Positions 53,647 to 63,558 of a DNA stretch of 64,000 nt are shown one piece after another. Each line of letters begins with the position of its first letter. The first letter of the stretch is position 1. The notes below the pieces were generated by a model that did no database searches, was not told the DNA's origin, and worked only from the letters and a program-made list of their open reading frames with translations. The stretch spans positions 62,001 through 126,000 of the forward strand of contig NZ_VOIQ01000012.1 of the NCBI RefSeq assembly GCF_010470675.1, written 5' to 3'. The stretch comes from Desulfovibrio sp. JC010 (GTDB lineage: Bacteria > Desulfobacterota > Desulfovibrionia > Desulfovibrionales > Desulfovibrionaceae). Made by a program: the position numbers and the translations under genes.

Positions 53647-54897
53647 TCAGGGGGTTCCCGGAATCTGAAAAAAGCTGTTCGCCCAGCGGGTGGACTCGTA
53701 GTAGCTTTTGGAAACCTGTACCGGATCCAGATCGAGTTCTCCCAGCAGGAATTCGAGATTGTCCCAGTCTCCGGCTTCAAAGAAAGAAGTCAGTTCCAGA
53801 TACCTGTTGTAAATATTGTCTTCCCCGCACAGGGCATCATTGATTTCTTCTTCAAGGGGCAGGTAGCTGGTCAGTTCTTTCATGGACATGTCGAACATGG
53901 CACCGAGCAGAGAGAAAAGTCCCAGCAGGAACATGGAATCCGGTGCCAATCCTTTACCGGAACGCAGAGCGACCAGTTGCAGAAATTTTGCCCGTTGGGT
54001 TGCCAGTTGAGGAAGTTCCCGGCTTTTTTCTTCCGGGGTCAGGTCGGTAAGCAGGATGACCCGCAACCAGTTTTTGAGCATCTTCCAGCCAGCCAGCACA
54101 AGGGCCTGCTTGATGGAAGTTATCTTTTGAGAAAAGCCGAAAGTGGGCGAATTAAGCAGGGTCAGCAATCTGAAGCTGATAGAAACATCATTTTGTAAAG
54201 CATCGGCAAGAGCTTTGAAATCCGGAGACGGGTCTTCGATGAGCTTGAGCAGCTTGAGCTTTACAATTTCACCGGAGCGCAGCTTGCGGCCTTTTATGTT
54301 TTCCGGTTTCTTGAAGTAAAACCCCTGAAAAAAATTGAAACCCATTTTCTGGGCCAGATTATACTGGGCATTGTTCTCAACCCGCTTGGCGATGACTTTG
54401 GTATTGTATTCCTTGCACAGGTCGCAGATGCGGTTCAGTTTTTCTTCATCTGCAGACAGAATGTCCACAATGATTGCATCGGCATAAGCGATCAGAAATT
54501 CACCCTGGGGCCTTGCTTCAAAATCATCAATGGCAATGTAGTAACCGTCTTTGGACAGTTCCTGCAGGGCTTTGATCAGGTTGGGAGTGGGAGGTGTTGT
54601 TTCCGGAATCTGAACAACCGTCTTTCCCGCTGGCAGGGAGTAGGGGATTTTATCCATGACGGCTTTGTGGGAAAAATTGACCACCAGCTTTACGTTATCC
54701 GGCATTTTTTCACCGGGGGCGGCGCACAGGTCAGCCGCTACGCGCAGGGTCGCTTTGTAGCTGTCGGAAATTTCAGCACTGGTCGCTTCGCTGCTGCCTC
54801 TGAAAAGCAGCTCATACCCCCACAGGGACTGATCAGGCATGAGAATGGGCTGGCGCGCGAAAAATATTTTGTCGTAAAGCGGTTTTTTGCCGGGCAT
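53647..54897 (-). CDS. EAL-HDOD signalling protein with degenerate EAL domain
   Basis: A 416-residue protein of the YuxH type. The N-terminal EAL-like domain (about 8-205; RQPILMPDQSLWGYELLFRG) has ELL in place of the EAL signature and lacks the usual metal ligands, so phosphodiesterase activity is unlikely and cyclic-di-GMP binding or protein contact is more probable. The C-terminal HDOD domain covers about 205-400 (SISFRLLTLLNSPTFGFSQKITSIKQALVLAGWKML, given as the core region). HDOD proteins regulate kinases and motility. AGGAA precedes the ATG. The next gene, 37 bases on, encodes the pseudo-receiver kinase. Confidence 0.88.
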   Translation of the reverse strand: MPGKKPLYDKIFFARQPILMPDQSLWGYELLFRGSSEATSAEISDSYKATLRVAADLCAAPGEKMPDNVKLVVNFSHKAVMDKIPYSLPAGKTVVQIPETTPPTPNLIKALQELSKDGYYIAIDDFEARPQGEFLIAYADAIIVDILSADEEKLNRICDLCKEYNTKVIAKRVENNAQYNLAQKMGFNFFQGFYFKKPENIKGRKLRSGEIVKLKLLKLIEDPSPDFKALADALQNDVSISFRLLTLLNSPTFGFSQKITSIKQALVLAGWKMLKNWLRVILLTDLTPEEKSRELPQLATQRAKFLQLVALRSGKGLAPDSMFLLGLFSLLGAMFDMSMKELTSYLPLEEEINDALCGEDNIYNRYLELTSFFEAGDWDNLEFLLGELDLDPVQVSKSYYESTRWANSFFQIPGTP

Positions 54898-54999
54898 GTG
54901 TGGTCTATTCCTGCTTGCTGTTTTGTTAAGGGATATATTGTTTTTTATTTAATATCCAGAACTTCACAGCAATGAGAAGCAATATCATTAAAAAAATAA

Positions 55000-55040
55000 C
55001 ACAAAATAAAAAAGGCGGAACCGCATAAGCAGTTCCGCCT
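55000..55040 (-). terminator. Terminator of the rplM-rpsI operon
   Basis: Read on the minus strand, AGGCGGAACTGC (from 55040) pairs with GCGGTTCCGCCT (to 55013), with one G-U, and is followed by TTTTTATTTT. Confidence 0.9.
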
Positions 55041-55072
55041 GAATGGTCTTGCGAATAAATCCGCAGTACTTC

Positions 55073-55465
55073 TTAACGTTTGGAGTACTGGAATTTGGCG
55101 CGTGCACCGGGCTGACCGTATTTTTTACGCTCTTTCTTACGAGCATCACGGGTCAGGAGACCGGCACGTTTGAGGATCGGACGAAGTTCAGGATCGATCT
55201 CGATCAGTGCGCGGGAGATGCCGTGTCTTACAGCCTGAGCCTGACCTGCAACTCCACCGCCGTCAGCGTTGACTTTGATGTCGAACTTGCCGAGGGTCTT
55301 GGTCAGTTTCAGGGGCTGCTGAACGATCATCTGCAGGGTTTTACGAGGAAAGTAATCTTCGTAATTTTTACCGTTAACGGTGATTGCACCGGTTCCCTCA
55401 TAAAGGCGGGTACGGGCAACAGCGTTCTTTCTTCTGCCAGTAGCGTAATTGAAATCTTTACTCAT
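55073..55465 (-). CDS. rpsI: 30S ribosomal protein S9
   Basis: A 130-residue protein with the S9 features: [20 protein letters not shown] at the N terminus, [19 protein letters not shown], and the C-terminal [17 protein letters not shown] that reaches the P site of the ribosome. It follows rplM by 19 bases in the conserved rplM-rpsI operon. The ribosome site is GGTGGAGC. Confidence 0.98.
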   Translation of the reverse strand: MSKDFNYATGRRKNAVARTRLYEGTGAITVNGKNYEDYFPRKTLQMIVQQPLKLTKTLGKFDIKVNADGGGVAGQAQAVRHGISRALIEIDPELRPILKRAGLLTRDARKKERKKYGQPGARAKFQYSKR

Positions 55466-55484
55466 TTTATTGCTCCACCCTTAA

Positions 55485-55913
55485 TTAGAATTCCAGCGCT
55501 TTGGGCTGCTGTGCAGTGTGAGGATGATCGGTACCAGCATATACTTTCAGCTTTTTGATCATCTGTCTGCCGAGGCGGCTCTTGGGGAGCATGCCGCGGA
55601 CTGCGGTTTCGATAACTACTTCAGGCTTCTTCTCAAGCATAACCTTGAGAGTTCTTTCTTTCAGACCACCGGGGTGGTTGGTGTGCTTGTAGTAGCGTTT
55701 GTTATCCAGTTTGTTGCCGGTAACCTTGATTTTGTCTGCGTTAAGCACGACTACGAAATCGCCGGTGTCCATGTGAGGGGTGAAGATAGCTTTATCTTTT
55801 CCTCTCAGTTTGTTGGCGATCTGGGTTGCCAGGCGTCCGAGTACCATATCTTTAGCATCAACTACGAACCACTCGCGGCTGATGTCTTCGTCTTTAGGAA
55901 TATATGTCTTCAT
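55485..55913 (-). CDS. rplM: 50S ribosomal protein L13
   Basis: A 142-residue protein with the L13 features: [54 protein letters not shown] and [21 protein letters not shown]. It is the first gene of the rplM-rpsI operon; the ribosome site is GGAGC, 8 bases before the ATG. Confidence 0.98.
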   Translation of the reverse strand: MKTYIPKDEDISREWFVVDAKDMVLGRLATQIANKLRGKDKAIFTPHMDTGDFVVVLNADKIKVTGNKLDNKRYYKHTNHPGGLKERTLKVMLEKKPEVVIETAVRGMLPKSRLGRQMIKKLKVYAGTDHPHTAQQPKALEF

Positions 55914-56003
55914 TAGAAATGCTCCTTACATGAAATCTGGGAAGGGGATGTATACAAGCATTGAGTGTTGGATGTCAAGCTTAAAAAATCCCTTTTTTGC
56001 AGA

Positions 56004-58646
56004 TTATGACTCTGCAACCAGTTTCTTGAGGGTTGCGAATGCTTTTTCAATTCCAGCGGGGTTGGTTCCACCGGCCTGCGCCATATCGGGCCTGCCGCCA
56101 CCACCGCCGCCTACCTCAGCTGCAACGGGTTTGATTAATGCGCCGGCCTTGAATCTATCGTGCAAGTCCTTGGTCACGGCGATAATCAGGGAAACTTTAC
56201 CACCATCAACCTCTGCGACAAGGCAGAAGATGCCGGAATCCATTTTGGATTTCAGGGCATCGGCCTGATCGCGCAGAGCTTTGACATTGGTAACTTCGAG
56301 CTTGGCTGCGAGCACTTTCACGCCGCCAATCTCTTCTACGGAACTCATCAGGTCCGCACCTGCACCGGAAGCCAGTTTTGACTGAAGCTTGTCATTGGCT
56401 TTGGTAAGTTCCTTCACCTGAGACTGCAGGGCCGCAATTCTGTCGGCCAGCTGTCCGGGTGCTGCTTTGAGCATAGCGGAAGATGTAACGACTTCAGCGC
56501 GCTGCTCCTGCAGAAATTTGAGTGAATTCCAGCCGGTTGCGGCTTCGATGCGGCGGATACCCGCAGCAACTCCGGACTCGGACTGGATTATAAATGTTCC
56601 GGCTTCACCGGTCGCCTTGAGGTGGGTACCACCGCAAAGTTCCATGGATTCGCCCGGAATTTCAACAACTCTGACCACGTCACCGTACTTTTCGCCGAAG
56701 AGTGCGGTTGCGCCTTTAGCGGCGGCTTCGTCACTTTTCATTTCCTGTACGACTACGGGAGTGTCGCCCAGTATAGCACGGTTTACCTCATTTTCAACCT
56801 GCCCGATTTCTTCGGGAGTCATGGCTGCAATGTGGGTGAAGTCAAAACGTAAACGGTCAGGTCCCACCAGTGACCCGGACTGTTTGACGTGGTCGCCCAG
56901 AACATTTTTCAGGGCAGCGTGGAGCAGGTGTGTAACTGTGTGGTTACGTTCTGTTGCTGTCCTTGTTTCCGGTGCGACTTCAAGCTTGGCTTCCTGATCG
57001 ATGATCAGTTCGCCTTCGCTTACGAAAATTTTGGATGCGGTAAGTCCTGCGGAAGCCTTAACGGTTTCCAGTACTTCCGCGTTACCGGTCATGGTGCCTA
57101 CAGCTCCGGTATCTCCCATCTGACCGCCGGATTCACCGTAGAAGGGGGTCGCGGCGGTGATGATCCAGCCGCCTTCGCCCTGAGTGATTTTCTCAAGGTG
57201 TTCACCTTCTTCGGAAAGCAGGTTCACGATGCGGGATTCTGTGGTCAGCTCGGTGTAGCCGCTGAAGCTGTTGCTTAAGCCCGCTTCCAGAACCTGACGG
57301 AAAATCGCGCCGGAGTTCTTTTCGCCGGAACCTTTCCAGGCCGCTTTGGCGCGATCCTTCTGTTCTTTCATGGCTGCGGTGAAGCCTGCTTCGTCAACAT
57401 TGAAATCACGTTTTTCCGCGATATCGTTGATGATGTCCAGCGGGAAGCCGAAGGTGTCATAGAGCTTGAAAGCTGTCTCACCGGAGATGAGTTTCTTGCC
57501 TTCTTTTTTCAGCTCTTCCATTTCTTCTTCAAGGATCAGCAGCCCTTTGTCCAGAGTCTGGCTGAAACGCTCTTCCTCTTCCTTGACCATGCGGGCCATG
57601 AAATCTTTGTTGTCCAGCAGTTCTGGGAACTGGCCGCTCATTTCTTCCACAACCATGGCGGTTGTTTCGTGGAGGAACGGATCGGTCAGGCCGAGCAGAC
57701 GGCCGAAGCGGAACGCACGGCGGATCAGACGGCGCAGCACGTAGCCGCGGCCTTCGTTGGAAGGCAGGATCTGGTCGGTGATCAGGAAAGCGATGGAGCG
57801 GGAATGATCGGCGATAACCTGCAAAGCAGTGTCGATTTCCTTGTCTTCCTTGTATTTAACTCCGGCTTTCTTGGCCACAGCCTGAATCATGGGCTGAAAA
57901 ATATCGGTCTCGAAGTTGGACTGCACGCCCTGACAAACCGCAGTGATGCGCTCCAGACCCATTCCGGTATCAATGGAGGGACGGGGCAGGGGAGTGCGGG
58001 TGCCGTCTGCAGCCTGGTCGAACTGCATGAAGACGAGGTTCCAGATTTCGAGGTAACGGTCGCAGTCACATTTGCCGATGCCGCAATTGGGGCCGCAGCT
58101 CATGTCTTCGCCCTGATCGATGTGGACCTCGGTGCAGGGACCGCAGGGACCGGTGTCACCCATGGACCAGAAGTTTTCCTTCTCGCCGAGGCGGTAGATG
58201 CGCTCAGCAGGAAAGTTTACAACCTTCTGCCAGAGTTCATCCGCTTCATCGTCATCAGTAAAGATGGTGACGTAAAGTTTTTCTTTGGGCAGCCCCAGTT
58301 CCTCAGTGAGGAATTCCCAGCAAAATTTAATGGCGTCTTCTTTAAAGTAGTCGCCGAAGGAGAAGTTTCCGAGCATTTCAAAAAAGGTGTGGTGGCGTGC
58401 GGTACGGCCTACATTTTCGAGGTCGTTGTGCTTGCCGCCCACGCGCAGACACTTCTGGGAAGTAGTCGCTCGTACGTAGTCCCTTTTTTCCTGACCGATG
58501 AAGGTGTTCTTGAACTGAACCATACCCGCGTTGGTAAAAAGCAGGGTCGGATCGTCCTTGGGAACGAGGGAGGAGCTGTCTACAATTGTGTGTCCGTTCT
58601 TTTCGAAATACTTAAGGAATCTTTCTCTGATTTCACTGGCCTTCAT
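56004..58646 (-). CDS. alaS: Alanyl-tRNA synthetase
   Basis: An 880-residue class II synthetase of normal length. The catalytic N terminus has [15 protein letters not shown], the class II motif 2 region [13 protein letters not shown] and [18 protein letters not shown]. The editing domain has [11 protein letters not shown] and the CGGTH motif ([15 protein letters not shown]), which hydrolyses mischarged Ser- and Gly-tRNA-Ala. The C-Ala end is [15 protein letters not shown]. The ribosome site is GGAGACAGCCC. It follows recA by 111 bases in the same direction, a common arrangement in Deltaproteobacteria (there without recX). Confidence 0.98.
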   Translation of the reverse strand: MKASEIRERFLKYFEKNGHTIVDSSSLVPKDDPTLLFTNAGMVQFKNTFIGQEKRDYVRATTSQKCLRVGGKHNDLENVGRTARHHTFFEMLGNFSFGDYFKEDAIKFCWEFLTEELGLPKEKLYVTIFTDDDEADELWQKVVNFPAERIYRLGEKENFWSMGDTGPCGPCTEVHIDQGEDMSCGPNCGIGKCDCDRYLEIWNLVFMQFDQAADGTRTPLPRPSIDTGMGLERITAVCQGVQSNFETDIFQPMIQAVAKKAGVKYKEDKEIDTALQVIADHSRSIAFLITDQILPSNEGRGYVLRRLIRRAFRFGRLLGLTDPFLHETTAMVVEEMSGQFPELLDNKDFMARMVKEEEERFSQTLDKGLLILEEEMEELKKEGKKLISGETAFKLYDTFGFPLDIINDIAEKRDFNVDEAGFTAAMKEQKDRAKAAWKGSGEKNSGAIFRQVLEAGLSNSFSGYTELTTESRIVNLLSEEGEHLEKITQGEGGWIITAATPFYGESGGQMGDTGAVGTMTGNAEVLETVKASAGLTASKIFVSEGELIIDQEAKLEVAPETRTATERNHTVTHLLHAALKNVLGDHVKQSGSLVGPDRLRFDFTHIAAMTPEEIGQVENEVNRAILGDTPVVVQEMKSDEAAAKGATALFGEKYGDVVRVVEIPGESMELCGGTHLKATGEAGTFIIQSESGVAAGIRRIEAATGWNSLKFLQEQRAEVVTSSAMLKAAPGQLADRIAALQSQVKELTKANDKLQSKLASGAGADLMSSVEEIGGVKVLAAKLEVTNVKALRDQADALKSKMDSGIFCLVAEVDGGKVSLIIAVTKDLHDRFKAGALIKPVAAEVGGGGGGRPDMAQAGGTNPAGIEKAFATLKKLVAES

Positions 58647-58707
58647 GGGCTGTCTCCGTAATAGCTATAACACCGAAAAGAGATATTTCCTCTCGGTTTT
58701 ATTTACA

Positions 58708-58729
58708 GGCTCCCGCCGAAACGGGAGCC
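58708..58729 (-). other. Hairpin between recA and alaS
   Basis: On the minus strand GGCTCCCG (from 58729) pairs with CGGGAGCC (to 58708) over a 6-base loop. No T run follows, so it probably attenuates or stabilises rather than terminates. Confidence 0.5.
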
Positions 58730-58757
58730 GTCAAAATCTATGCTGGGCCAACAGGCT

Positions 58758-59825
58758 TTACTCTGTAGGTCTCTGTTCGTCAACCTTCTCGTCTACATTC
58801 GCATCAGGATCTTCTTTAATGCCGAGGTGGATGAGAAGTTTGTCTTCAATCTGTTCGCGGATTTCCGGGGTTTCAGCAAGGAAGGCGCGTACGTTTTCCT
58901 TGCCCTGTCCCAGCCGTTCGGATCCGAAGGCGTACCATGCACCGGATTTGTCCACAACGCCGTGATCCACGCCGAGGTCGAGCAGCTCTCCTTCGCGGGA
59001 CATGCCTGTTCCATAAAGGATATCAACCAGTGCTTCGCGAAACGGCGGCGCAACTTTGTTTTTAATGACCTTGATCCTTGTGCGGGAACCGAAAACCTCA
59101 TCTTTGTCTTTCAGGGTCTGGATTCTGCGGATATCCAGACGGACAGAGGAATAGAATTTAAGCGCGTTACCACCGGAAGTTGTTTCCGGGCTGCCGTATC
59201 CGGTCATGCCGATCTTCATGCGGATCTGGTTGATGAAAAGTACGACGGCCTTCGATTTATGGATGGTACCGGTCAGTTTTCTCAGGGCATGGGACATAAG
59301 TCTGGCCTGTCCGCCGACCTGTGTCTCACCCATGTTGCCTTCCAGTTCCGCCTGCGGAATAAGCGCGGCAACGGAGTCGATAATTACAATATCAACCGCA
59401 CCGGAGCGGACCAGCAGGTCGGTGATCTCAAGGGCCTGCTCACCGTAGTCCGGCTGGGAAATGAGCAGTTCGTCAGTGTTTACGCCAAGTCTTTTGGCGT
59501 ATTTCACATCAAGGGCGTGTTCCGCATCTACAAATGCCGCGGTGCCGCCCGCTTTCTGGCATTCCGCAATAACGTGCAGGGCCAGAGTTGTTTTACCTGA
59601 AGATTCCGGGCCGTATACCTCAGTGATTCTGCCCTTGGGGATACCGCCGATGCCCAGAGCCATATCAAGGCTGATGGATCCGGTGGGAATTACCGGAATC
59701 TGCTGTGCCACATCGGAATCAAGGCGCATGATGGAGCCCTTGCCGAACTTGCGTTCAATGGTGGTCAGGGCTGTGGATAAGGCGGCCTTGCGGAGTTCTT
59801 CGGGATTTGCGTTCTTCTTGCTCAT
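58758..59825 (-). CDS. recA: RecA recombinase
   Basis: A 355-residue recombinase that pairs homologous DNA and triggers LexA cleavage. Walker A is GPESSGKT (72-79), followed by DAEHALD, the Walker B region [12 protein letters not shown], loop L1 ([11 protein letters not shown]) and loop L2 ([14 protein letters not shown]). The ribosome site is GGAGAT. I see no E. coli-type LexA box (CTGT-N8-ACAG) in the 221-base upstream gap to 60047, which otherwise has no structure I can name. Confidence 0.98.
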   Translation of the reverse strand: MSKKNANPEELRKAALSTALTTIERKFGKGSIMRLDSDVAQQIPVIPTGSISLDMALGIGGIPKGRITEVYGPESSGKTTLALHVIAECQKAGGTAAFVDAEHALDVKYAKRLGVNTDELLISQPDYGEQALEITDLLVRSGAVDIVIIDSVAALIPQAELEGNMGETQVGGQARLMSHALRKLTGTIHKSKAVVLFINQIRMKIGMTGYGSPETTSGGNALKFYSSVRLDIRRIQTLKDKDEVFGSRTRIKVIKNKVAPPFREALVDILYGTGMSREGELLDLGVDHGVVDKSGAWYAFGSERLGQGKENVRAFLAETPEIREQIEDKLLIHLGIKEDPDANVDEKVDEQRPTE

Positions 59826-60046
59826 TTTATCTCCATATAAAGTTGGACGTTCAATGTTTCCTGTTCCTGTTTATCGTCACATGCACAAGGGACGCGGAAT
59901 GCGATTGTTCGTCCTTCTGCCCTCTTTCACCGAATTTTCGACATAAGGGGCAAGTGCTTCCCATATCAAACGCATGTGGATTTTGCAATGGATTCGGGGG
60001 TACGGATTTTGTTGCGGTTTCCATAAAAGCAGGGTACAGCCGCCCC

Positions 60047-61090
60047 ATGAACAAACAATATGACGCTCTGGCCCTGTTTTCCGGGGGCCTCGACAGTATA
60101 TTAGCCTGCAGGGTGATTCAGGATCAGGGATTGAAAGTCCTCGGTCTGCACTTTGTGACGCCTTTTTTCGGTAATCCCGAGAAGATAGAACATTGGCAGG
60201 AAGTTTACGGGGTGGAGATTCTCCCCGTGGACATCAGCGAAAAATATGTCCGGATGATGCTCGATGTGCCCGACCACGGCATGGGCAAGCTGGTTAACCC
60301 TTGTGTGGACTGCAAAATCATGATGATCAGCCACGCCAAAGCTCTCATGGAAGAGTATGGCGCGAAATTCATCATTTCCGGGGAGGTCACCGGACAGCGG
60401 CCCATGTCCCAGCGTCCGCCGACCCTCAACGCCATCCGTAATTGTTCCGAAACCGGAGACATCCTGCTCCGTCCGCTCTGCGCCCAGTCGCAGCCGGAAA
60501 CCGCAGTGGAAAAATCCGGTCTGGTGGATCGTTCAAAGCTGCCCAATATTTTCGGGCGCGGTCGTAAAGAACAGCTCCAGATGGCCAAGGATTACGGTTT
60601 TTCAGAAATTCCCACTCCCGCAGGGGGCTGCAAGCTCACCGAGCAGGAGAATGCGGCCCGCTATTTTCCGCTGTTGCAGCGTTTAGAAGAAGCGGACGTG
60701 AATTCCTTTCAGCTGGCAACCACCGGACGCCAGTTCTGGGCCGGAAACAAGATGCTCGTAGTAGGCCGCAATAAAAATGACAACGAGCGCATCGAAGATC
60801 TCTACGAAGCCGAAGATTACCTTTTCGAAGTGCGCGGTTTTCCCGGTCCGCTGAGCATCGGTCGCGCTTTCTGCCATGAAGAATGGACGCAGCAGGAAGT
60901 GCTCGATGCCGCAGCCATGACCGCATCATTCTCGCCCAAGGCTGTGAAATCCGGCGAAGAAATCCACGTGGCGGTAATCGGACCCGAAGGCGAGATGATC
61001 GTGACGGTCATGCCTAATCGTGATACCTCTTTTGTTCGGCCTACGCTTGATGGCTTGAAAGAATGGAAGAAGGAGCGCGGAGGGCTTTAA
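60047..61090 (+). CDS. PP-loop ATPase, MnmA/ThiI-like tRNA-thiolation enzyme
   Basis: A 347-residue protein started at the ATG at 60047; a much longer frame runs upstream but without a ribosome site. The PP-loop motif SGGLDSILA (about 12-20) marks an ATP pyrophosphatase that activates a nucleobase. Further motifs are NPCVDCKIMMISHA, GEVTGQRPMSQRPPTL and PTPAGGCKLTEQE, with the paired cysteines expected for sulfur transfer. The C-terminal third (FPGPLSIGRAFCHEEWTQQE) is a separate domain. It resembles the 2-thiouridylase/ThiI superfamily, but the exact tRNA site is uncertain. It is divergent from recA. Confidence 0.75.
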   Translation: MNKQYDALALFSGGLDSILACRVIQDQGLKVLGLHFVTPFFGNPEKIEHWQEVYGVEILPVDISEKYVRMMLDVPDHGMGKLVNPCVDCKIMMISHAKALMEEYGAKFIISGEVTGQRPMSQRPPTLNAIRNCSETGDILLRPLCAQSQPETAVEKSGLVDRSKLPNIFGRGRKEQLQMAKDYGFSEIPTPAGGCKLTEQENAARYFPLLQRLEEADVNSFQLATTGRQFWAGNKMLVVGRNKNDNERIEDLYEAEDYLFEVRGFPGPLSIGRAFCHEEWTQQEVLDAAAMTASFSPKAVKSGEEIHVAVIGPEGEMIVTVMPNRDTSFVRPTLDGLKEWKKERGGL

Positions 61091-61115
61091 AGATACCTCT
61101 TAGCGAAGCTAAATA

Positions 61116-61200
61116 AAAGGTTTTGGGATTCTTAAACCCTTTTGCAAAAGGGTTTAAGCCGCCGGAGGCGAAATCACCCGACAAAAGCGCGAAGCGCATC
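61116..61200. repeat. Intergenic repeat element (copy B)
   Basis: A perfect 28-base palindrome (61131-61158, half CTTAAACCCTTTTG) is followed by CCGCCGGAGGCG and then AAAAGCGCGAAGCGCATC. The last block matches the end of the element at 50837-50891 with one change. Such elements are common in intergenic gaps of this group. It lies between the PP-loop gene and the CaCA exchanger gene. Confidence 0.6.
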
Positions 61201-61217
61201 AACTCAAAGGGTTCTAA

Positions 61218-62165
61218 ATGCTTTCTAATATATTTTTCTTTGTCCTGAGTATTTTTCTGCTCTGGTTCGGCGCGGACTGGATTGTCGAGTCTGCTTCGAA
61301 GATTGCCAGAAAGTACAAGGTTTCCGATCTGGTCATCGGGTTGACCATTGTGGCTTTCGGTACTTCGGCACCGGAATTTCTGGTCACAGCCACGGCGGCG
61401 TTTAAGGGATTATCGGATATTTCCCTTTCCAATGTGGTCGGGTCCAATATTTTCAACCTCGGTTTTATTCTGGGACTGATGGCCCTGATCAAGCCGCTGC
61501 CGACTAACAGATCGCTGGCAATGCGCGATGCACCGCTGCTGCTGGCAACCACAGCCATGATTCTGGGGCTGGCCTATTTTGATATGCTGGACCGCGCTGC
61601 CGGGATCACTTTGCTGGCTATTCTGGGCGGTTATATCAGTTATTTGCTGGTGCATAGCAAACGGGCAGCCAGTGCCATGGCCGGGATTGTTCCCGAAGTG
61701 GAAGAGGATGACGGCACCGCGCTTAGCGCAAAAGACTGGGGCCAGTTGCTAGCCGGATTTATCGGTATCGCGCTGGGCGGTGAATTCATGGTTGATTCAG
61801 CGTCTGAGATCGCGCGCCATTTCGGTGTTTCCAACTGGGTGATCGGCATGACCATTGTTGCTGCCGGGACCTCCCTGCCGGAACTGGTGACCTGTCTTGC
61901 CGCGTCGCTGAAAGGGCGTAATGAAATGCTGCTCGGAAACCTGATCGGCAGTGACTTTTTCAACTTCGCAGGGGTGCTCGGCCTGACCTGCCTGATGCGT
62001 CCGCTGGAAGTTTCCCCGGATGCGATCCCGGGTCTGACCGTACTGGTCGGCATGGTCGCGCTGGTGCTTTTCTTTATCCGCACCGGCTGGAAAGTCAGCA
62101 GGCTGGAGGGGGCGATACTGGTCTGCCTGAGCCTTGGACGCTGGGCTTTTGATTTTATGGGTTAA
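61218..62165 (+). CDS. Calcium/cation antiporter (CaCA family, YrbG-like)
   Basis: A 315-residue membrane protein with ten or so helices in two inverted halves. Each half carries an alpha-repeat: GLTIVAFGTSAPEFLVT (about 41-57) and GMTIVAAGTSLPELVTCLAA (about 213-232), the ion-binding signatures GTSxPE of the Na+/Ca2+ exchanger family. The loop between halves is acidic (EVEEDDG). It would expel Ca2+ or a similar cation in exchange for Na+ or K+. The EF-hand protein elsewhere in the window suggests attention to calcium but nothing links them directly. AAAGGG precedes the ATG; a terminator follows. Confidence 0.92.
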   Translation: MLSNIFFFVLSIFLLWFGADWIVESASKIARKYKVSDLVIGLTIVAFGTSAPEFLVTATAAFKGLSDISLSNVVGSNIFNLGFILGLMALIKPLPTNRSLAMRDAPLLLATTAMILGLAYFDMLDRAAGITLLAILGGYISYLLVHSKRAASAMAGIVPEVEEDDGTALSAKDWGQLLAGFIGIALGGEFMVDSASEIARHFGVSNWVIGMTIVAAGTSLPELVTCLAASLKGRNEMLLGNLIGSDFFNFAGVLGLTCLMRPLEVSPDAIPGLTVLVGMVALVLFFIRTGWKVSRLEGAILVCLSLGRWAFDFMG

Positions 62166-62191
62166 TTAGTTTTGGAAAATGGTTTTGATGG

Positions 62192-62226
62192 GCCTCCCGC
62201 GTCGTTTGGTGCGGGAGGCTTTTTAT
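62192..62226 (+). terminator. Terminator of the exchanger gene
   Basis: GCCTCCCGC (62192-62200) pairs with GCGGGAGGC (62211-62219) over a 10-base loop, followed by TTTTTATTT, ending at the stop of the convergent gene. Confidence 0.85.
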
Positions 62227-63333
62227 TTAGGCTACTACTAGATCATTGTCAGGAAGCAAATTGCGAAGGACATAATGGCGGTGGTATGAGGCGGCTTGGT
62301 AAAACTGGTATACATCTCTACTTTTAATTATTTCTGATGCCTTGTCGCCGTGAAGTCTTGATTTTTCTTTGAGCCACTCTTCTCCGAGGTATTCAGGGAT
62401 CTCTTCATTGTTCCCAAGAATTTTCTCCTCGGAGACAGCCTTTTTCCATCTTTCGGTGCGAGCTTCCTCATTCGGTTCGCTGCCTTCTTCTTCTCCGCCT
62501 TTGAATTCAATAATTGCTTGAATTTTAGGTTTGATCTCTGCGAAGTCGATTCTGTCGCCCCCTTTTACTCCCTGTTTAGCTTCAGTGTATCGCACAAACA
62601 TGCCGTGCAGAGCTTCACATGCTTCAAGAAAAGTTTTGGGGTTGTCTCTCATTTCGCATCTTCCGGCATATTCGTATTCAAAATCCCATTTTAAATACGG
62701 TCGGTCAGGAAAGGTGCAGGCCGCGCCGTGACCAAGAGCCCCAGACAGAGTTTCCGCAAACCACGATTTGATGTTTGCAAGCAACCCTGATTCTTTTGAA
62801 TAGTTACTTTTGAATTCCTTTTGTCTGTCAAGAAGATATTTTTCTGTGTTGTTGGGAATTTCGTAAAAATTGAAACTGTCGTTTATTATTTCGTTCTGTC
62901 TGGAACTGACGCCACTGAATCCATAGTGAGAGAATGTGTCGGCATAAACATGAGCTGTGATTCCGATGAGTTCATCTGAAAATTTTATATCGTCGGCGTG
63001 ATCCAAATGATTAGCTACCATTGCTTGGGCAATTTTACTGTCTTTGCGACAGATAAGCCTTTCCGAGAATTTTTCTCCTTCATTTCCGGGAAGGAAATGG
63101 AACGGCACCCAGACCAGCCGCTGATCATCCGTGTCGATGTTTCGTAGATGGTACCAATGATGTGCGGTTGCGCGCGATTGCAGAGCCCCGCCATCTTTGA
63201 ATTCAATTGCTTTGCTGGCTGCATTGTCATCCACAAACTGGGCGGCGCTGGCAATAATCTGGGCTTTGCCTCGGCCGATCCCTGCCGCACGAGCCATGAC
63301 GTAGGTTCCGTAGTAATGCATGTCTTTTTGCAT
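62227..63333 (-). CDS. DUF6765-like protein, possible phospholipase-C-type zinc fold
   Basis: A 368-residue protein if started at the ATG at 63333, which has AGAAAGG 6 bases upstream. The start MQKDMHYYGTYVMARAAG, then IASAAQFVDDN, TAHHWYHLRN, and IGITAHVYADTFSHYGFSGV resemble the DUF6765 family. Repeated His and Asp residues (His in the MHYYG start, AHHWYH, HVYADTFSH) fit a metal-binding all-helical core like zinc-dependent phospholipase C. The open frame extends to an ATG at 63471, adding a hydrophobic helix (LLNYFLYCIVLFLGIIIGLHLL); if used, it would be membrane-anchored. Function unknown. Confidence 0.72.
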   Translation of the reverse strand: MQKDMHYYGTYVMARAAGIGRGKAQIIASAAQFVDDNAASKAIEFKDGGALQSRATAHHWYHLRNIDTDDQRLVWVPFHFLPGNEGEKFSERLICRKDSKIAQAMVANHLDHADDIKFSDELIGITAHVYADTFSHYGFSGVSSRQNEIINDSFNFYEIPNNTEKYLLDRQKEFKSNYSKESGLLANIKSWFAETLSGALGHGAACTFPDRPYLKWDFEYEYAGRCEMRDNPKTFLEACEALHGMFVRYTEAKQGVKGGDRIDFAEIKPKIQAIIEFKGGEEEGSEPNEEARTERWKKAVSEEKILGNNEEIPEYLGEEWLKEKSRLHGDKASEIIKSRDVYQFYQAASYHRHYVLRNLLPDNDLVVA

Positions 63334-63558
63334 AATAAACCTTTCTGTAATTAAATGGATATTTAAAAGATGAAGACCTATAATTATGCCTAAAAATAAG
63401 ACGATGCAATATAGAAAATAATTTAATAGTGAGTGCTTGCGGCTAAAAATCATACCTTCAAAGTTTGCCATACCTCTTTATAACCCCTCGCATTTTCTCC
63501 CCATCTGGCGTATGCATGAAATAAATACAGATAATTCGCGCAGCATAAGGAGTTCGTG

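Noticed and set aside
59826-60046. LexA box in the recA promoter
   Set aside because: CTGT occurs near 59864 and 59870, but no ACAG partner at the required spacing follows. The group may use a different LexA motif, which I cannot confirm.
60047-61090. Longer version starting near 59807
   Set aside because: The upstream frame is open but overlaps the recA start region, has no ribosome site, and the PP-loop family starts close to the ATG at 60047.
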